This document shows positions 1 through 12,230 of a stretch of 64,000 bases of DNA, one piece after another. Both the position numbers and the translations under genes were made by a program. The notes under the pieces were generated by a model that saw only the letters and a list, made by a program, of their open reading frames with translations, was not told where the DNA came from and did not search any database. Within the stretch, counting starts at the first letter, position 1. The number at the start of each line of letters is the position of its first letter. This stretch comes from Tricholomella constricta (taxonomy: Eukaryota; Basidiomycota; Agaricomycetes; Agaricales; Lyophyllaceae). The stretch lies in NCBI GenBank assembly GCA_013368375.1, contig JAACJP010000069.1:40963-104962 (forward strand). The letters are read 5' to 3'.

Positions 1-4
1 GAGA

Positions 5-69
5 TCCCGACTACGTTACATCAGCAACTCAGGGCTGAGTTGCCGATGAATCATGAAACGTAGTCGGGA
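5..69. repeat. Two-tier inverted repeat (hairpin)
   Basis: The outer arms TCCCGACTACGTT (5-17) and AACGTAGTCGGGA (57-69) are perfect 13-bp complements. Inside them GCAACTCAG (24-32) and CTGAGTTGC (35-43) are perfect 9-bp complements around a 2-nt loop. The sequence could fold as a stem on a stem. No coding feature overlaps it. It may be the end of a mobile element cut by the window edge, but nothing identifies the element. Confidence 0.6.
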
Positions 70-322
70 ATTAAATCTCGTTCTCATTCTCAGCAGTTAC
101 TTACGTGACGCAGTCAACTGAATACATACACTCAGGGGGCCACCACTGATGCGCTGGCTCAGATCAACCCCCTGGGGGTACACTTCCCATGACCCACAGG
201 ATCAATGGCAAGCATCCGGCCAACAGTCGGAGCCTTAAAAGGCATCGCTTAGATAGCACACTCTGTCCCTGTCGTTGTATTCGATATCGATTCGATATGT
301 ATCCGTATTCCATCCTTGCCCA
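70..322. other. No gene recognised
   Basis: The stretch between the hairpin and the 3' end of the decayed minus-strand gene holds no convincing reading frame, RNA gene or repeat. Confidence 0.5.
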
Positions 323-2880
323 CTATCTCCGTCTCGATGGACCAGTGCTAGTCTGAGAAAGACCACGCCCCTCGTGTACGCCACCAGCATCCGCATTTTC
401 GACATCCATTGGTACAAGGTCATCGCTTCCAGGCCAGTCCGCCACATCGTGATAGTCGTCCGTTGCACCCTCCTCTATCCCCATCGCATTTTCCTCTCTT
501 TTCGAAATGAACACTGACACAAGGAGGGCCGGAGGAATAGCGGTCCCTTCATGGTCAGTCATAAAGTGGTGCCCCGCATTGTAACACCAAATTGTTCATG
601 GGTCATTGGATGTGGTTTTTGGGCAGAGTGTGCAGTGCACGGGGGTATTTCTGCAGGGGTTACTGGGGTCGAATTCTGTGAAGCGTGCGCTCAGAGTCAT
701 TTTAGAACGGCGATACGGGCAGGTGGAGACAACAACAAGTGATTTTCTGTTAGATTTCTTGAGCTGGGTGAGGCAGCCGTCGTGTCTGCAGAAACCACAG
801 GGATTGATCCCTGGCTGATGTTGAAGCTTCTCCGGCTGAGTGGGATAGCAAGATGCATAAAGTATGTGTTTTCCGACATGCTCTACCATTTTGTTCAGCT
901 TGATAGCACTTTCTTCGCACAGATAGCACACCACATTGGAGTTTGCTCGTTTCGGTGGCGTAATTTTGTTGAGCTGCGGCGGGAGATCATCAATGACGAA
1001 GTGGGGGGATTCTGAGAGTATGGTAAGCATTTAAATGTCAGCTGATATTTGTTAACTCACTGGTTGCGTCTCTGTAGGGGAAACGTTCGGGGTTGTTCAT
1101 AACTGGAAGCATTTCGATGTTTACTATGATTTCCTCAGTGTCTGGGTTGAGCGAAGTCCACACTGCTTTTGTGGCACTTTGTAGGTCCTTTGCTGGTAGC
1201 CGCCATGTTATAGTAAGCAAAGTACTTGAGCCTTCCGCCATCTTGACCGTTTTTGGGCATAGGGGATATGCATACGCGCCGTTAACCTCCAGGACATACT
1301 GTTTTTGGGTATCGAGGTCTTTTTTCCCTTTAGAACCTGTCCCGACTCGCAGGTAGTTCCCGGTCCAGTCCTGTAAGGGGCTGCACCGTGCGCCCACTCC
1401 TAATATTGCTTAGTCTCTTGTTCTCTGTCATCGGCCCCCATGGCCCCCGCCTTAGACATACTTGCTGACTGCCATACTGTCCTTACGCCCCTTTCGTAGT
1501 CATTACTCCCACACCGACACCACTACTTAGATTCCTATCAGTCAGCTGGACAATTGTTACTCATCAGTAGTCAGTGCCTTTACATACCGCCTTAGTCACT
1601 GGCTCGGCAATGTAGTATATAAGCCTGGGTTGGAGATTTCTATCTCCAACCTGAACAATAACAGTATCTTCGGGTTTATACATTGATCGACTCTTAGCTT
1701 GCTCTCTCGTTGCCCTCTTCACGTTTCGCGCTGTTGACTGTCCACTTGATCGCATTCAGGATCCTCTTGGCTCGTGCCGGCTCGCAGCTCCTCGCTCGCC
1801 TTCACCCATCCGGACATCCCCTAATAAGTCCCACGAGGATGGTGCGGCATGGTATGCAAGATCGAGAACCTGACCAATGACTTTTGTCTTTGGTGAGTCC
1901 AGTGCATTGAAATTTATTGCTGTCTGTATGCTTCGCTCGCCGTCAACGGTGAAGCCAGTGATCTCAATGACTGACAATGCAAACAACTTCTCAGCCGTCT
2001 CCCCCTTCGATCCATCCAGCAAAAGAACCGCAGCAAGGTCCCTGCTCTTTACCTGATTCTCTGTGAGATTTGTGTCCGAGAAATCGTCACTTGGCCCACT
2101 TGAGAACATTCCCTTCGCCATTCCTTGCACACGCAGAAGGCGATCACCATATTTCTTCGACCATTTTGATGGTAAGAGGGATGCAATGACAGACGACTTG
2201 AAGTACTGCTTTCCCTCATACACGAGGTACTTGCTAAACACACTCTCTTCCACTGCTGACGACCTGTCACCATTGTCGATGCTGGGATAAGCGCCCGCTG
2301 GCAGATCTCCGCCTACGCTGTCCGGAAAACAGTCTTCAAGATCAAACCTGACCAGAATACTGTCGTCTCCTTCCTCCGCATGTTCCTGTGTCCTGACCTC
2401 GATCTCCGATGCAGAAATTATGTCCAAATAGGTGGGTTCCTCACTGTGCTCGGCTGTCGGTGATTCCATGCTTACAGATGAATTAGATTCTGCATCCTCA
2501 TCGTTGTCATCTTCCTCAAGATCAAGCGTGCTGACGACTAATGCCACAGCGGGTGTTTCGGGCTCACCAGACTGAGGATATGTCTGTGAGGGAGAGGGAG
2601 GGAGTGGCACGGCTTCTAGAGATACCATAATTACCGGCTTGTCATCTGAGCGAGCATTGTCGTCTGTTCTACGAGTACCAACATAGAACCCTTTGGGCTG
2701 AAGAAAATCATGATTAGGCTTCTTCCACTCCTCTAGAAAGTCGGAGATGGGAAATGAATGTGGAAGGTATTTTTCATCAAGGCAACAGCTTTAACGCGAC
2801 CCGCATCCCATCACTGCTTCAGATTCACGTCACCAACATGAACATTGGCTTTCCGTGATGCTGGGTTGACGTGATCGACA
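323..2880 (-). pseudogene. 3' segment of the decayed gene, with C2H2-like zinc fingers
   Basis: The reading continues as WDAGRVKAVAL, shifts one frame near 2790 to EKYLPHSFPISDFLEEW and GFYVGTRRTDDNARSDDK, and reaches an acidic stretch (LDLEEDDNDEDAESNSS) and KYLVYEGKQYFKSSVIAS. An in-frame TGA sits at 1756-1758. After further exons (1564-1755, 1038-1397), a 49-nt intron near 1031-1080 (GTGAGT...CTCTCAG, branch CTGAC) leads to CYLCEESAIKLNKMVEHVGK and its next His, a perfect C-x2-C-x12-H-x3-H spacing. A second Cys cluster and CTLCPK follow, then an in-frame TGA (596-598) and a third partial finger (TIWCYNAGHHFMTDH). Nucleic-acid binding is inferred from the fingers only. Confidence 0.6.
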
Positions 2881-2881
2881 C

Positions 2882-4512
2882 CTATGGCACCGGTAAGAGA
2901 CAGTCTTCGATGTCCTCTGTCCAGATCAGGATTTCGCGCATATGTGGCGTGAATGAGTGCCCCATCGCCGCCTTTTCACAGAACTGCTTTATGTCGTAGT
3001 TGGGATTATGACCTTGAGTGCGAGTTTCACCAAAGAGGGTCTCTAACCAGTCCGTTCCTTCCTGAAGAATGTGGAGAAGCAGGTCCTTATTGATGTCCTT
3101 CATGCGTGCAACTGTAAAGAAGATGTTCTTAATAATGGCTTGGGTATCTGCATAGAGGGCGCCAGTCAAGTTGGCCGTCTGATGCTGCATATAGAGCGCT
3201 GCAGCAAGGTGCACGTATGCTGAAAGTGACTCCACCTGCTGCGATAGGTCTATTTTAACATTGATAAAAGGTTCGAGAAAGATATAAAAGAATTTCCCCA
3301 AGAATATCAGGGTTTGGCGGCGATGCTGTTCACTGGGATCGAGAGTAGAGTCATCCTGTAATTGTTAGGGGAACTCCCTTTCGCGCCCTCCGACGCTCAC
3401 CGATCGTCCCCCCGCTCATGCGATCGCTCCCCCGACCGTTCGCGATCCCGACCCCCGACGCTCCGACCCAAGCATCGGTGTATATACTTACACACTTCCT
3501 GTCGTTCCCATCTCTCCCTGCGCGCGCCCGACGCCGATCCCGACCACCCGACATCCCGATGTCGGCTGTCCCAACTCGTGCCCGTACCCTGAGCCACGAG
3601 GATCGGACAGTGTCGGGAACGTGTCCATACACGCGCCGCAGACCATTCCTTGATTATTATGTACAGTACTCGTATATAGTCGGCCCACTGGCATTGGGGA
3701 TCCTTAGTCTATTCTCTTCGGATTCCCCTCTGCCAGGTAAGCCCCTCTTTACATTCCTCACTGTACTTAATATAACTTCGGATTCCCCTCTGCCAGTACG
3801 ACTCAGCTCTGCTCGTGAGGTCGCCCTAACAGTAATTGATTTAAGCGCTGAAGCAGCGCAACTGCTTTTGGCACGTTCTGTTTGTCTGTGGGATTTAAAA
3901 GCTCCTGCACGGCCTCAGCTGACAGTCCATCCAGACCAATTAAATGCTTCTGAATGTCGGCGGACTTGATATTCGTCTGTCTCACCATGAATCCCATTGA
4001 GTTTCGAAGCCGAGTAGCAAAGCCTATTGTGATCGTGAGATGAGTAGACTACAAAACAAAAGGGTCAACTTGATCGATACAAGAACTCACATTTAAAGAT
4101 GTGCTTAGGATCACATGTGCCCAGTATACCATCCTTCGGTACAAAAAGATTCAATCCTGCCAGGTCCTGCAGAAATCGGCTGTATCCTGTCGAAGTATCA
4201 ACCCGTACCCTATCCTCGAGACATTCGAGATACTTTGCGTAGCAGTAAACAGCATCTCCATCACTTGCCAATGCCCAAATATCGCCGTGTGCTGCTGCGC
4301 TGAGTGGATTGGCCTTCCAAGCATCGATAACTGCATTTTTGAGCCATTCCCGCAACTCTTCACCAGTCTCTGCCTTGAAAGCAGGTGACGCGCATAGCGG
4401 AACAGCATTGTAATGGGTAGGGTGATATGATCCCCAAGCAACAAATGTCGACTCTGTGGCAAAGCAGACCTTATTGTCACTGCTCTCCGGGTCAAACAAT
4501 GCTTTCTGAATT
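2882..4512 (-). pseudogene. Central segment of the decayed DUF6589-like gene
   Basis: This continues the gene after the LINE: TIQKALFDPESSDNKVCF, then HGDIWALASDGDAVYC and LAGLNLFVPKDGILGTCDPKH, typical middle blocks of the family. A 42-nt intron at 4049-4090 (GTGAGT...TTGTAG on the minus strand) joins KHIFK to FTHLTITIGFATRLRNSMG in phase. The solo LTR 3363-3831 then interrupts the frame between RLNQ and LQDDS. After it the frame runs through FLGKFFYIFLEPFINV and ends near LIWTEDIEDC around 2890. LTR plus duplication is 474 nt, a multiple of three, but the LTR carries stops in this frame. The segment is coding-like throughout, so the LTR insertion looks relatively recent. Confidence 0.75.
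3363..3831 (+). repeat. Solo LTR of a Tf1/sushi-like chromovirus
   Basis: A 469-bp copy runs from TGTTAGGGG to CGCCCTAACA, closely related to the LTRs at 23213-23702 and 29041-29530. It is flanked by a perfect 5-bp target-site duplication GTAAT (3358-3362 and 3832-3836). No internal retroelement sequence remains, so this is an LTR-LTR recombination product. It lies in the sense opposite to the gene it interrupts. It carries the subfamily's two copies of GGATTCCCCTCTGCCAG, the first followed by GTAAGC. Confidence 0.95.
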
Positions 4513-4525
4513 GTTGTCAGTGTTT

Positions 4526-4551
4526 TTTTTTTTTTTTTTTTTTTTTTTTTT
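4526..4551 (-). repeat. Poly-A tail of the LINE
   Basis: An uninterrupted T run on the plus strand (A on the element's strand) covers 4523-4551; the first three bases also belong to the target-site duplication. It directly abuts the host gene, marking the 3' end of the retrotransposed copy. Confidence 0.95.
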
Positions 4552-4733
4552 GGTGTAGCGTTGAAATGCCGGCTTGGCCGATGCACAATGTCGTCTCCCG
4601 GCCGACCGCTGGTTTAGTAGGACCTAGGCCTACCATTCTTAGAAAATTTTTACCACCGAGGAAATGCTTTACGCACTCAGTGTGGGACTCCGGATGTAGA
4701 ATTTGTGTTTTACCGTGGGATAGACCATTGAGT

Positions 4734-7700
4734 CTAACCCACTCCTTCTCGTTCATTATTTATTCCGATACCCACTAAAACCCCGGATAAGGTCACCCAG
4801 TCTTCGGGAAGTCTGTGTTCGTTAAGTAGGATTCCGCTCCAGGTGTCGTTCACTAGTGATTTTTTTATGGCTTTCTTTTGTAGGCTCTTGTCAGCCATTC
4901 TGCGGTCGAGGTCTAGTCTCTCGTTCATTGTTTTCCTCCATCTAGCGATGATTTCTTGTTTAGAGTGTGGTCTATTTTCATTTTGGATCATCCTTTCACA
5001 TCTAAGTTTCCAGATGAAGTACGCAGATTCTATTATAATAATTTTGAAGAGTCTTGTGCAGCCGCTGATGACTCTCCCTTGGTTATTTCGGTGCTCCGAC
5101 ATCATGCATCCGAGGATGAGGCCTATGGTGGGTTGCACCCATGAGTTTTTCTTTTTTAGGTGCCAAATTTTTTCGGTGTCGGACCAGATTAGTGCTTGAC
5201 CGGGGACTTCACATTTGGTTAGTATGTGGTCCATCGATTCTAGAGTCTCTTTGTGAGTGCAAAGAGCTCTTTCTCGCTGTTCTTCTGAGAAGTTATCTCT
5301 CTGCCAGTGCGAGCCTATCATGTAGGCATCGTGTGTAGCCATCCACAGGAAGTACCTCTGTTGTCTCGATAGGTCTTTCTGACGGAAGCTTTTCCAAATG
5401 GCAGGGGATGTGGGTCTTTTGTTAAAGGCGTCATCTATAGCGTCTTTTATCTTCTCAATATTTTCTTTAGTTCTGGATCTTTGGGTGGGGTTTTCTTTGT
5501 TTTGACGCGTCTCACCACTTTATATGCAAGAGCCTGAGTTGCGCAGGTGAGTTTCATTCCCGACACTTGTAGCGTGGGGGGTATTGCACAGTTTGGGTCG
5601 CCATTTACAGGTAAATTGGCCGCTTCGTCCGCTAGGGCGTCTGCGCCTTCATTTCTTTTGTGGCCGGCGTGTCCTTTTACCCATTTGAATCTTGTTACTG
5701 TATTGCGAGCACGAAGTCTAGCAATCGTGATGCGAGTGAGTTCTTCATTTGCTGTTAGCGTGTACCCTTTGTCTTCGTTCTCTTTCAGACTTTTGGTTAC
5801 CATTTTGATAACGTACTTGGAGTCAAGTTCGAGGTGTAGTCTTCCGATTTCTGGGGCTTTCTCTGCCGCTTCTTGTAGTCTTCCGATTTCTGGGGCTTTC
5901 TCTGCCGCTTCTTTAAGCGCGAGGAGCTCTGCCGTTTGGTTCGATGGTGCGAAATTTTGTGGGACTTTCATTTTTATGTTTCTCTCATCTCCTTCTGCAT
6001 AGAAGACTCCGGCACCTGCAGTGGCATTGTCACTGCCATTATTGAAGCAAGAGCCGTCGGTTGTGGCTTGTAGGATTGGACCGTTGTCCGATTGGGGAGT
6101 TGTTCGTGGAAGGGAGCCAACCGTTTGGCCTTGGGTGAAAATCCGGAAGATGTCCGTCAGGTCCCCGTCAGTGATGATGTGGTCGTTAAAGGTCAGCCAG
6201 TCATCGTTTGTGTTGGGGTTTGGTGGCCTTTCTAGGTCTTCCTGTTCTGGGGGGGGAGGGTCCGGGGCCTTTCTGGGGTGCCACTTCTCTGGGAGTGTGC
6301 TCAGTAGGGCTTCTGCTTTCATGGCACAGTCGTGGGGGTGTGTGCAGTTTTGCGAGACCCTGGAAATGTCGCACCCTTGACAGATGCATTGGTTGTTTGT
6401 TCGATAGTCCTGTCGGAGTAGAATGTCAGCTAGGTTCTCTGCATCGCCGACCGTTCTGATCTTGTGTTTTCCTTTTAGGCATTCACTTATTGGGCCGTGG
6501 TTTAGCCTCCTTATTTTCTGGTCTGCATCGTTGTGGTACCAGATGGGTCGAAGCCTGACTATGCAATTGGTGAACGCAATCCCCTCCGTTTTTAGGCCGT
6601 AGGTTTTTGCTGTTTTTAACAGGCGGCGTAGGTCCGGGCAAGCACCCGATTTCTCCGTTGTCGAAGTCTTCCAGGATTGTAGGAAAGCATTGATTCTTAC
6701 CCTTTTATCGATGTTCGCTTCTGATCGTGGGGTATTCTTTGCGAATAGGGCGCCCGCTATCAGGGCCCACATGGGGCGTGTTTCGCTGAAGTCTAGGTAT
6801 TTTTTCAGCCACATAATATCTATGGCTTCGTTTCTTGCCGCGAGGTCTAGGAGGTCTCTGCCACCCTCTTTCGTGTTGAGGAATAGGGTTGCCTCGCTAA
6901 CTGGTGAGCGTTTGTCTTTCCACATAAAGTTTCTTATCGTTTTTGTTAGTCTTTTTTCTATTTTCTGGGGCATACCTTGTACTTGTGTTAAGTATTGGGT
7001 CATGCCTCCCACTATCATGCTTACGATAAGGCAACGGCCTTCTATAGTCGGGTTACTTCTTTCCCAGCGAGCAAGGTTGGCGTTTATTTTATCTAGGACA
7101 ATTGACCAGGGGCTCTCAGCATCAATTCTGTTTCCGAACCATGCACCCAGGATTCTCACTGCTTCGCCTTCTTGTGCGATGTGAACGCTCGCTGGTATTT
7201 CCTCTGCATCTATTGTCGTCCTCCTGGTAGCAATGACATTCTCCCTGAATGTCTTAGATCCAATCAGAATTATTTCCGTTTTACTAGTGTTGAACTTCGC
7301 TCCCGAGGCATCGCACCATTTGTCGAGTATGTGGTATAGATCTGTAAGTGAGTCATTTTTCGATAAAAATATTGTTGTGTCATCGGCGAAGAGATTGGCG
7401 ATCAGTTTTTCCTCGTTGCCAGGAATTTTGAAGCCCTCTAGCATGGAGGCTCTGATGGACGCTGCGAGGGGTTCGATCGCAAGGTCGAAGAGGAGGCATG
7501 ATAGGGGGTCGCCTTGTCGCACGCCCCGCGTTATTTTCCATGGGAAGGAGAGGTAGCCGTTAATCATTATTTTCGTCTCGGCCGACTCGTAAAGGGATCT
7601 TATGGGTTTTATGAATTCTTCTGGTATGTTGAACTTCTTCAGAGTTTTCCATAGGTAGTCATGTTTGATTTTGTCGTAGGCTTTTTCTTGATCGAGTGTG

Positions 7701-9614
7701 ATTATGAGGCCGTCTTGGTCAGTTTCTTCGGCGTAGTGCATCATGAGGCGTATGAGCTTGGTTTGGTCGGAAATTTGTCTTCCTTTTATAAAGCCGGCTT
7801 GGCTGGGGTGTATAATGGAGGGGGCTATATCCGCTAGCCTAGTAGCAAGGCATTTTGTGGAGAGTTTATAATCAGTATTCAGGCAGGTTATTGGTTTGTA
7901 ATTTGCTATTTCCGTTCTCTCATTCTTTTTGTATAGGGGACACATCCATCCGTCGGCGAATTTCGACGATGTGGTTAGCCCGAATCGTTGGATGTCAACA
8001 AAAACAACGGTTAGCAGTTGGGCTATATCAAAGGCAGAATCGGAATCTCGTTTGATGTCGTCCTCATGTCTGGCATGGAGGGCTTTCCACATTTCGTTTG
8101 TGGCACCATCTATCCCTGCTGCGGTGTCATTTTTAGCGCATCTCAGGGCTTCGATTACCTCCTGTCTAGTTATCAGCGCTATAAGGTTCTCTTTCTGCTC
8201 TCTCGAGATTGTTTTTTCTATGTTGCTAGTGGTAGACTCGATTGCTTCTTCTCTGGACTCGTTCTGGGGTTGATGGTCGTCTGCTTGGAGCTTATCGTGG
8301 TAGTTTCTCCCAAGTTCTGTCATTCTTTGGGAGTGTGATTCATATTGCGGCTGACCGGTTTCTTCGTGTTGTGTATCGTTCTTCAGTGCAAAGATCATAT
8401 CTCTGGGTTTTGCAGCTTTATTTGTCTTGGTCCAGTATTTACAGATCGTCTCCCCTTCGAGTCTGTTCCGAACCAAGATCTTTTTTCTTTTATCCAGGTG
8501 AGTTCGTGGCATAATCATTTTGTCTCTTTGTCGTGCTAGTGTTAGGACTTCTGATTTGAAGGTTTCGAAGATCGTTTGTGCGTTCTTATCTGCCGATCTA
8601 GGGTTTGTGAGGTCTTCTATTTCCTTCAAGGCCTTTATTCCTTCTTGATTTGTTTTTTCCTTGAAGATCTTGTCCTTCAGGATGTGTATGGGGATTGACC
8701 ATCTCCCCTTCCCGATCCACGGTGCATTCTGGTGGGCTACTTGTGCCGAAATCATTTTGTGGTCCGTTCCTGGTATCCCGGAGGGCTCCATTTTCCATTC
8801 TCTTGCTGTTTGTAGGATGCTCAGTGTTACGTACATTCTGTCTAGTCTGGATTGTGCTCGTGTTGCATCTTGTAGGAATGAGAACACTTTCGTGGTGGGG
8901 AAGGTCGTTCTCCAGCCGTCGACTAGGCCTAACATGGACTTGAGGTTGTCCAATTCTTCGACTGCTTCTTGGGGGTCTTCTCTGGCCGGGATTCTATCGA
9001 GCGTGTCTTCGACCATATTGAAGTCGCCGGTCATTATATCTACCTTCATTCTTGGGTGAGTCACTAAGTAGTCGTGAATTGTTTTCCAAAATTTTGCATT
9101 CTCATCCCCGTTCGACAGGTTTGGGGCGTACACGGAGAGGATCGATATTTGTTCTGCTCTGTGCCAGTTTGTTTGTATATGGATTGCTCTACCAGGTACA
9201 ATCTCGGTGATCCTTGCACCGTTCACGTTAGTTAGCTCTTTATTCAGGACTATCGCTATTCCTGCTCTGCCTGTCGGGTTGACTGGGTCCATTGAGATGT
9301 GAATTTTCATCCTTTTCGAAAAGATTTTCTCTAGTTCGTCTCGTCTATCCATCCGTCGTTAGGTGTGTTTCTTGCACTGCCAGAATGCCGATACGCTTGT
9401 CTCAGAGGAGTTGGTTTACGTGGAGCCATTTCGTTTCAGCTCTTCCGCTACCTGTAGTGCGGTAGCCTCTCAGGTTTAGGGATGCTACTCGTATCATGGC
9501 TCTGGTGTTCTTCTTGTGCGTGCGGGCATCGGAACGCCGAAGGAATCTATTGGGGCCTTGTTGCGCCTCTTGGGTGCTTTGGGGCTGACCTGTGACCTGA
9601 GGGTGGTTGCCCAT
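4734..9614 (-). pseudogene. LINE ORF2: endonuclease, reverse transcriptase, RNase H (frameshifted)
   Basis: This is the replication protein of the LINE. It starts near 9614 and reads IRVASLNLRGY, the APE endonuclease N-terminus. A TGA at 9402-9404 replaces a likely Arg codon in NQLL-DKRIGILAVQETH, and a frameshift at about 9355 follows. The frame then stays open from 9352 to 5447: SVYAPNLS and MTGDFNMVEDTLDR (endonuclease), NYKPITCLNTDYKL, SQAGFIKGR, LDQEKAYDKI, GVRQGDPLS and LFADD (RT, catalytic FADD codons at 7379-7390), a Cys/His motif near CICQGCDIS...CTHPHDC, and RNase H (TDGS, AELLAL, LDSKY, ADALADEAA). A second frameshift near 5490 separates the conserved tail RYFLWMATHDAYMIGSHW, which ends at 4734. 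The upstream extent of the start is uncertain. Confidence 0.9.
5836..5913 (-). repeat. Exact 39-bp tandem duplication inside LINE RNase H
   Basis: Two identical 39-bp units (5836-5874 and 5875-5913) duplicate 13 codons encoding EAAEKAPEIGRL plus one residue, between the catalytic Glu block (AELLAL) and the second Asp block (LDSKY). The frame is kept. Confidence 0.95.
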
Positions 9615-10324
9615 TTCCCCCCCTCGGGGGTGGAGGACCTCGGGAGTCCTGACTGTGGCTGGTGGGGCCGACCTAGTGTGTTACTAGGGGAGTCTGGCAA
9701 GTCTCGACTTGTCGCGGCACTCATGCTGCCTTCCCTCGATCTCGGGGGTCCCATTTGAGGTGCGTTTCCGCCTGTTTCTCCTTCCGGTCCATCTTCGAGG
9801 CGATTGGCGGCTGGATCGTGTTCCCATCCGGAGTAGAAGGGGTGTTGTCCGGTGCTGAGTTTGTTACCTGTGGGGGAAGTTAGTGTGGAAGCGGTTGTGA
9901 AGACTCACCTAGCGTACAACCAAGGGCTAGGATCGCCACCCTGATAACCCAGGGGTGGACTGGGGGACATTGTCATCGGGTTTTAGGCGCGCAGAGAGGT
10001 GCACACATTACCTGAAGACTTAAGCAGGACTGCTGCACGGCATTGTCCTCTAATTTGTATAGACTGCCGTTGGGTTCTTCCTTAAAACGTGGAAGGGGGT
10101 ATCTCGGGGCTTACCTGAGCTGCTTACAGCCAGTAAATTCATCCCCGGGGGATACTATGTTTATTGGGGGGATTCACGTTTTTCGGGCGTGGGACGGATT
10201 GATGACTCTGTGGCCTCTCCCACAGGTGGAACGTCAGGAGCATAGGTGTAACTTGTTATTGCGTGAGTAATGACAGTGGGTATATGTAGAGACAGAAAGG
10301 TGGGAGGACAGTAAGGTTGTGGGA
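9615..10324 (-). other. Spacer between the LINE ORFs
   Basis: About 700 nt separate the end of ORF1 from the recognisable start of ORF2. It holds no conserved motif I can name. Short frames in it (for example 9494-9754) overlap the ORF2 leader and may be a longer, frameshifted N-terminus of ORF2. Confidence 0.4.
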
Positions 10325-12230
10325 TTAAGTATTCTCGGTGACGTTTCCCTGGCCTCGGCCGCGAGTACCACGCCCTCTACCATGAGCTCTCCCCCTGCTA
10401 CGGTTTCCGCGGGTGTACGTGTGGGCGGAGCCTCCAGCTGATTGGTCCGTGTAGGGCTGGGTCGAAACCTCTTGACGTTTGGGGCCGATCCACCTTGGGA
10501 TGTCCATGAAGGGGCAGATCGCCCTCGGGTGGTCGGTGGATTTGCAGCCCGCACACTGGAAGGCTGTGTCGCCTTTGAGGGGACGGCCTAGGCCGTAGTT
10601 GTCTGAGACAAAGGATAGATTTCGGATCATGCTGATCAGGGTATAGTAGTTGGTGAGGGAGGTTTCCAGAGGTTTACCAAAGTATACGTTCCAAACAATT
10701 TGAGGGCCGAATTTGGTCCTGAGGCCATCCGGAGTGGAAAGGCATTGTACCATGAAACCTTTCATGAAAATGGAGCGGAAGGCTTCGTTTACAGCTCCTG
10801 CGTCCTGGGGATCCGGGAGGTTCTCCTGGAGGAAGGTTGTGATGGCGGGATTGCGCGCGAGGATGGTACGGACGAAGTCGGCGGCCGCTTCGTGGGCTCT
10901 CATGGTGAGTGGGTACGTTAGGTCACATAGGGACATGATAAAGAAGGGATGGGAGGATCGTAGGGGACAACAAAGATGGTGAGGTCATCAGTTGCGATAA
11001 CGTTACGTTCGACGAGGACGTCCGTGGCGTAGTTGCTGATGTTCCATACGAGGAAATGGAATGAGGGTTGGATGCGTCCGTTGACGGGGTTCATGCGGAT
11101 AGGGGGGGCAATTATGGCGTCCTCGGCGTCGACCACTTTATTGAGGAGTTTCTGAGGTGCGCCAGTTTGGAGGACAGTATATGGGGGAATTTTTACAGTT
11201 GGGTGGCAACTACGGTAGTTGTGATTCTAATCTATACTATCCGGGCCTTTCGGCCTTATGTAAAGTGTCCCACGAGACTTCTGGGTTAGATTACTGCATT
11301 TGATCTGGGTGCGACGGCGATTTTCCTTTTGGGTAGGTGGACCTGGAGGCAATGGTTCGTTGAGATGACGATGAGGCATGCAGGGGGGGAGGGGCTTACC
11401 ATCGTGCCGCGGATGTGTTTCATGAAGTTTTGTCCGTTAAGACGGAGGCAGTGAGTAGGGATGCGAACTGAGGTGCTCTCCAGGGAGTCTTCCGATATGT
11501 TGAGGTGCGCCCAATCGAAACGACCTGACGGTAGAATTCCTTCGATGACGACGAACGTCTGGAAGATCTCTCTCTCCCAGCCTGCTACTCTTGCCAGGAT
11601 GACGATCGTGTCGCCAATGCATGCGGGATCCTGCGAGAGGAATTCAGTGCATCTCCACTCCAGATGCCAGCTGCCATCGTTGTGGAGGTATAGGGAGGGG
11701 GTGGCAACCATTGTTACGATCTTGGGGTAGGGGTGTGAGGGGGCGTCCATTATGGGTTGGATTGTGAGGTGTTTGGAGGTTCTGTTGGTGCATTCAACTC
11801 CTTTCGGGGCTTTGTTTTTAAGGAGGCAGGTGGTACTTTTCTTACGTTAGTGATAGGTTCAGGTTAGAGCCTTGAGGTAAGGGGTGTGGGACGGGAATCA
11901 AACAGGACGGGTGGCGATATTGGTTCTGTGATACTATTAAGTTCGCTGTTTGGAGGAGGAGGAGTCCAGGGCTTATTGGTTGAAAGGAGCGTAAGAGCAC
12001 TTTCTACATTCTCGGGGCGTGTCAGCATTCTTTCAAGTTGTAGTCGCGTGCGTAGGCAGACAAACACATCCGGTTTTACGGGGTTTATGTGGTTCGGCGA
12101 GATACGGCCTTGGTTGTGCCTGGTTACTCTTGGCAGGTTTGGTTTCGAGATTCTGGGGCACAGCTGTTCTGTGGGTGTTTGAGAGGATTCCTCTGCAAGG
12201 GGAGGTAGGGAGGAGGGGCTGGGTTCTCAA
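10325..12230 (-). pseudogene. LINE ORF1: gag-like protein with CCHC knuckle (fragmented)
   Basis: The first ORF of the LINE encodes a putative RNA-binding chaperone that packages element RNA. It survives as overlapping pieces in different frames: a Pro-rich start (about 12230-11864), a middle piece (11286-11750; SLYLHNDGSWHLEW, RLNGQNFMKHIRG), VVDAEDAIIAPP-like sequence (10918-11136) and a long C-terminal piece (10325-10936; LTMRAHEAAADFVRTILARN). The last ends with CAGCKSTDHPRAIC, a C-x2-C-x4-H-x4-C zinc knuckle, and an Arg/Gly-rich tail. Several frameshifts break it. No match to a coiled-coil or RRM-type ORF1 is visible. Confidence 0.75.

Noticed and set aside
4523..4551. T run as a Pol III terminator or random homopolymer
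   Set aside because: It lies exactly at the 3' end of the LINE next to a perfect 13-bp TSD, so it is the poly-A tail.
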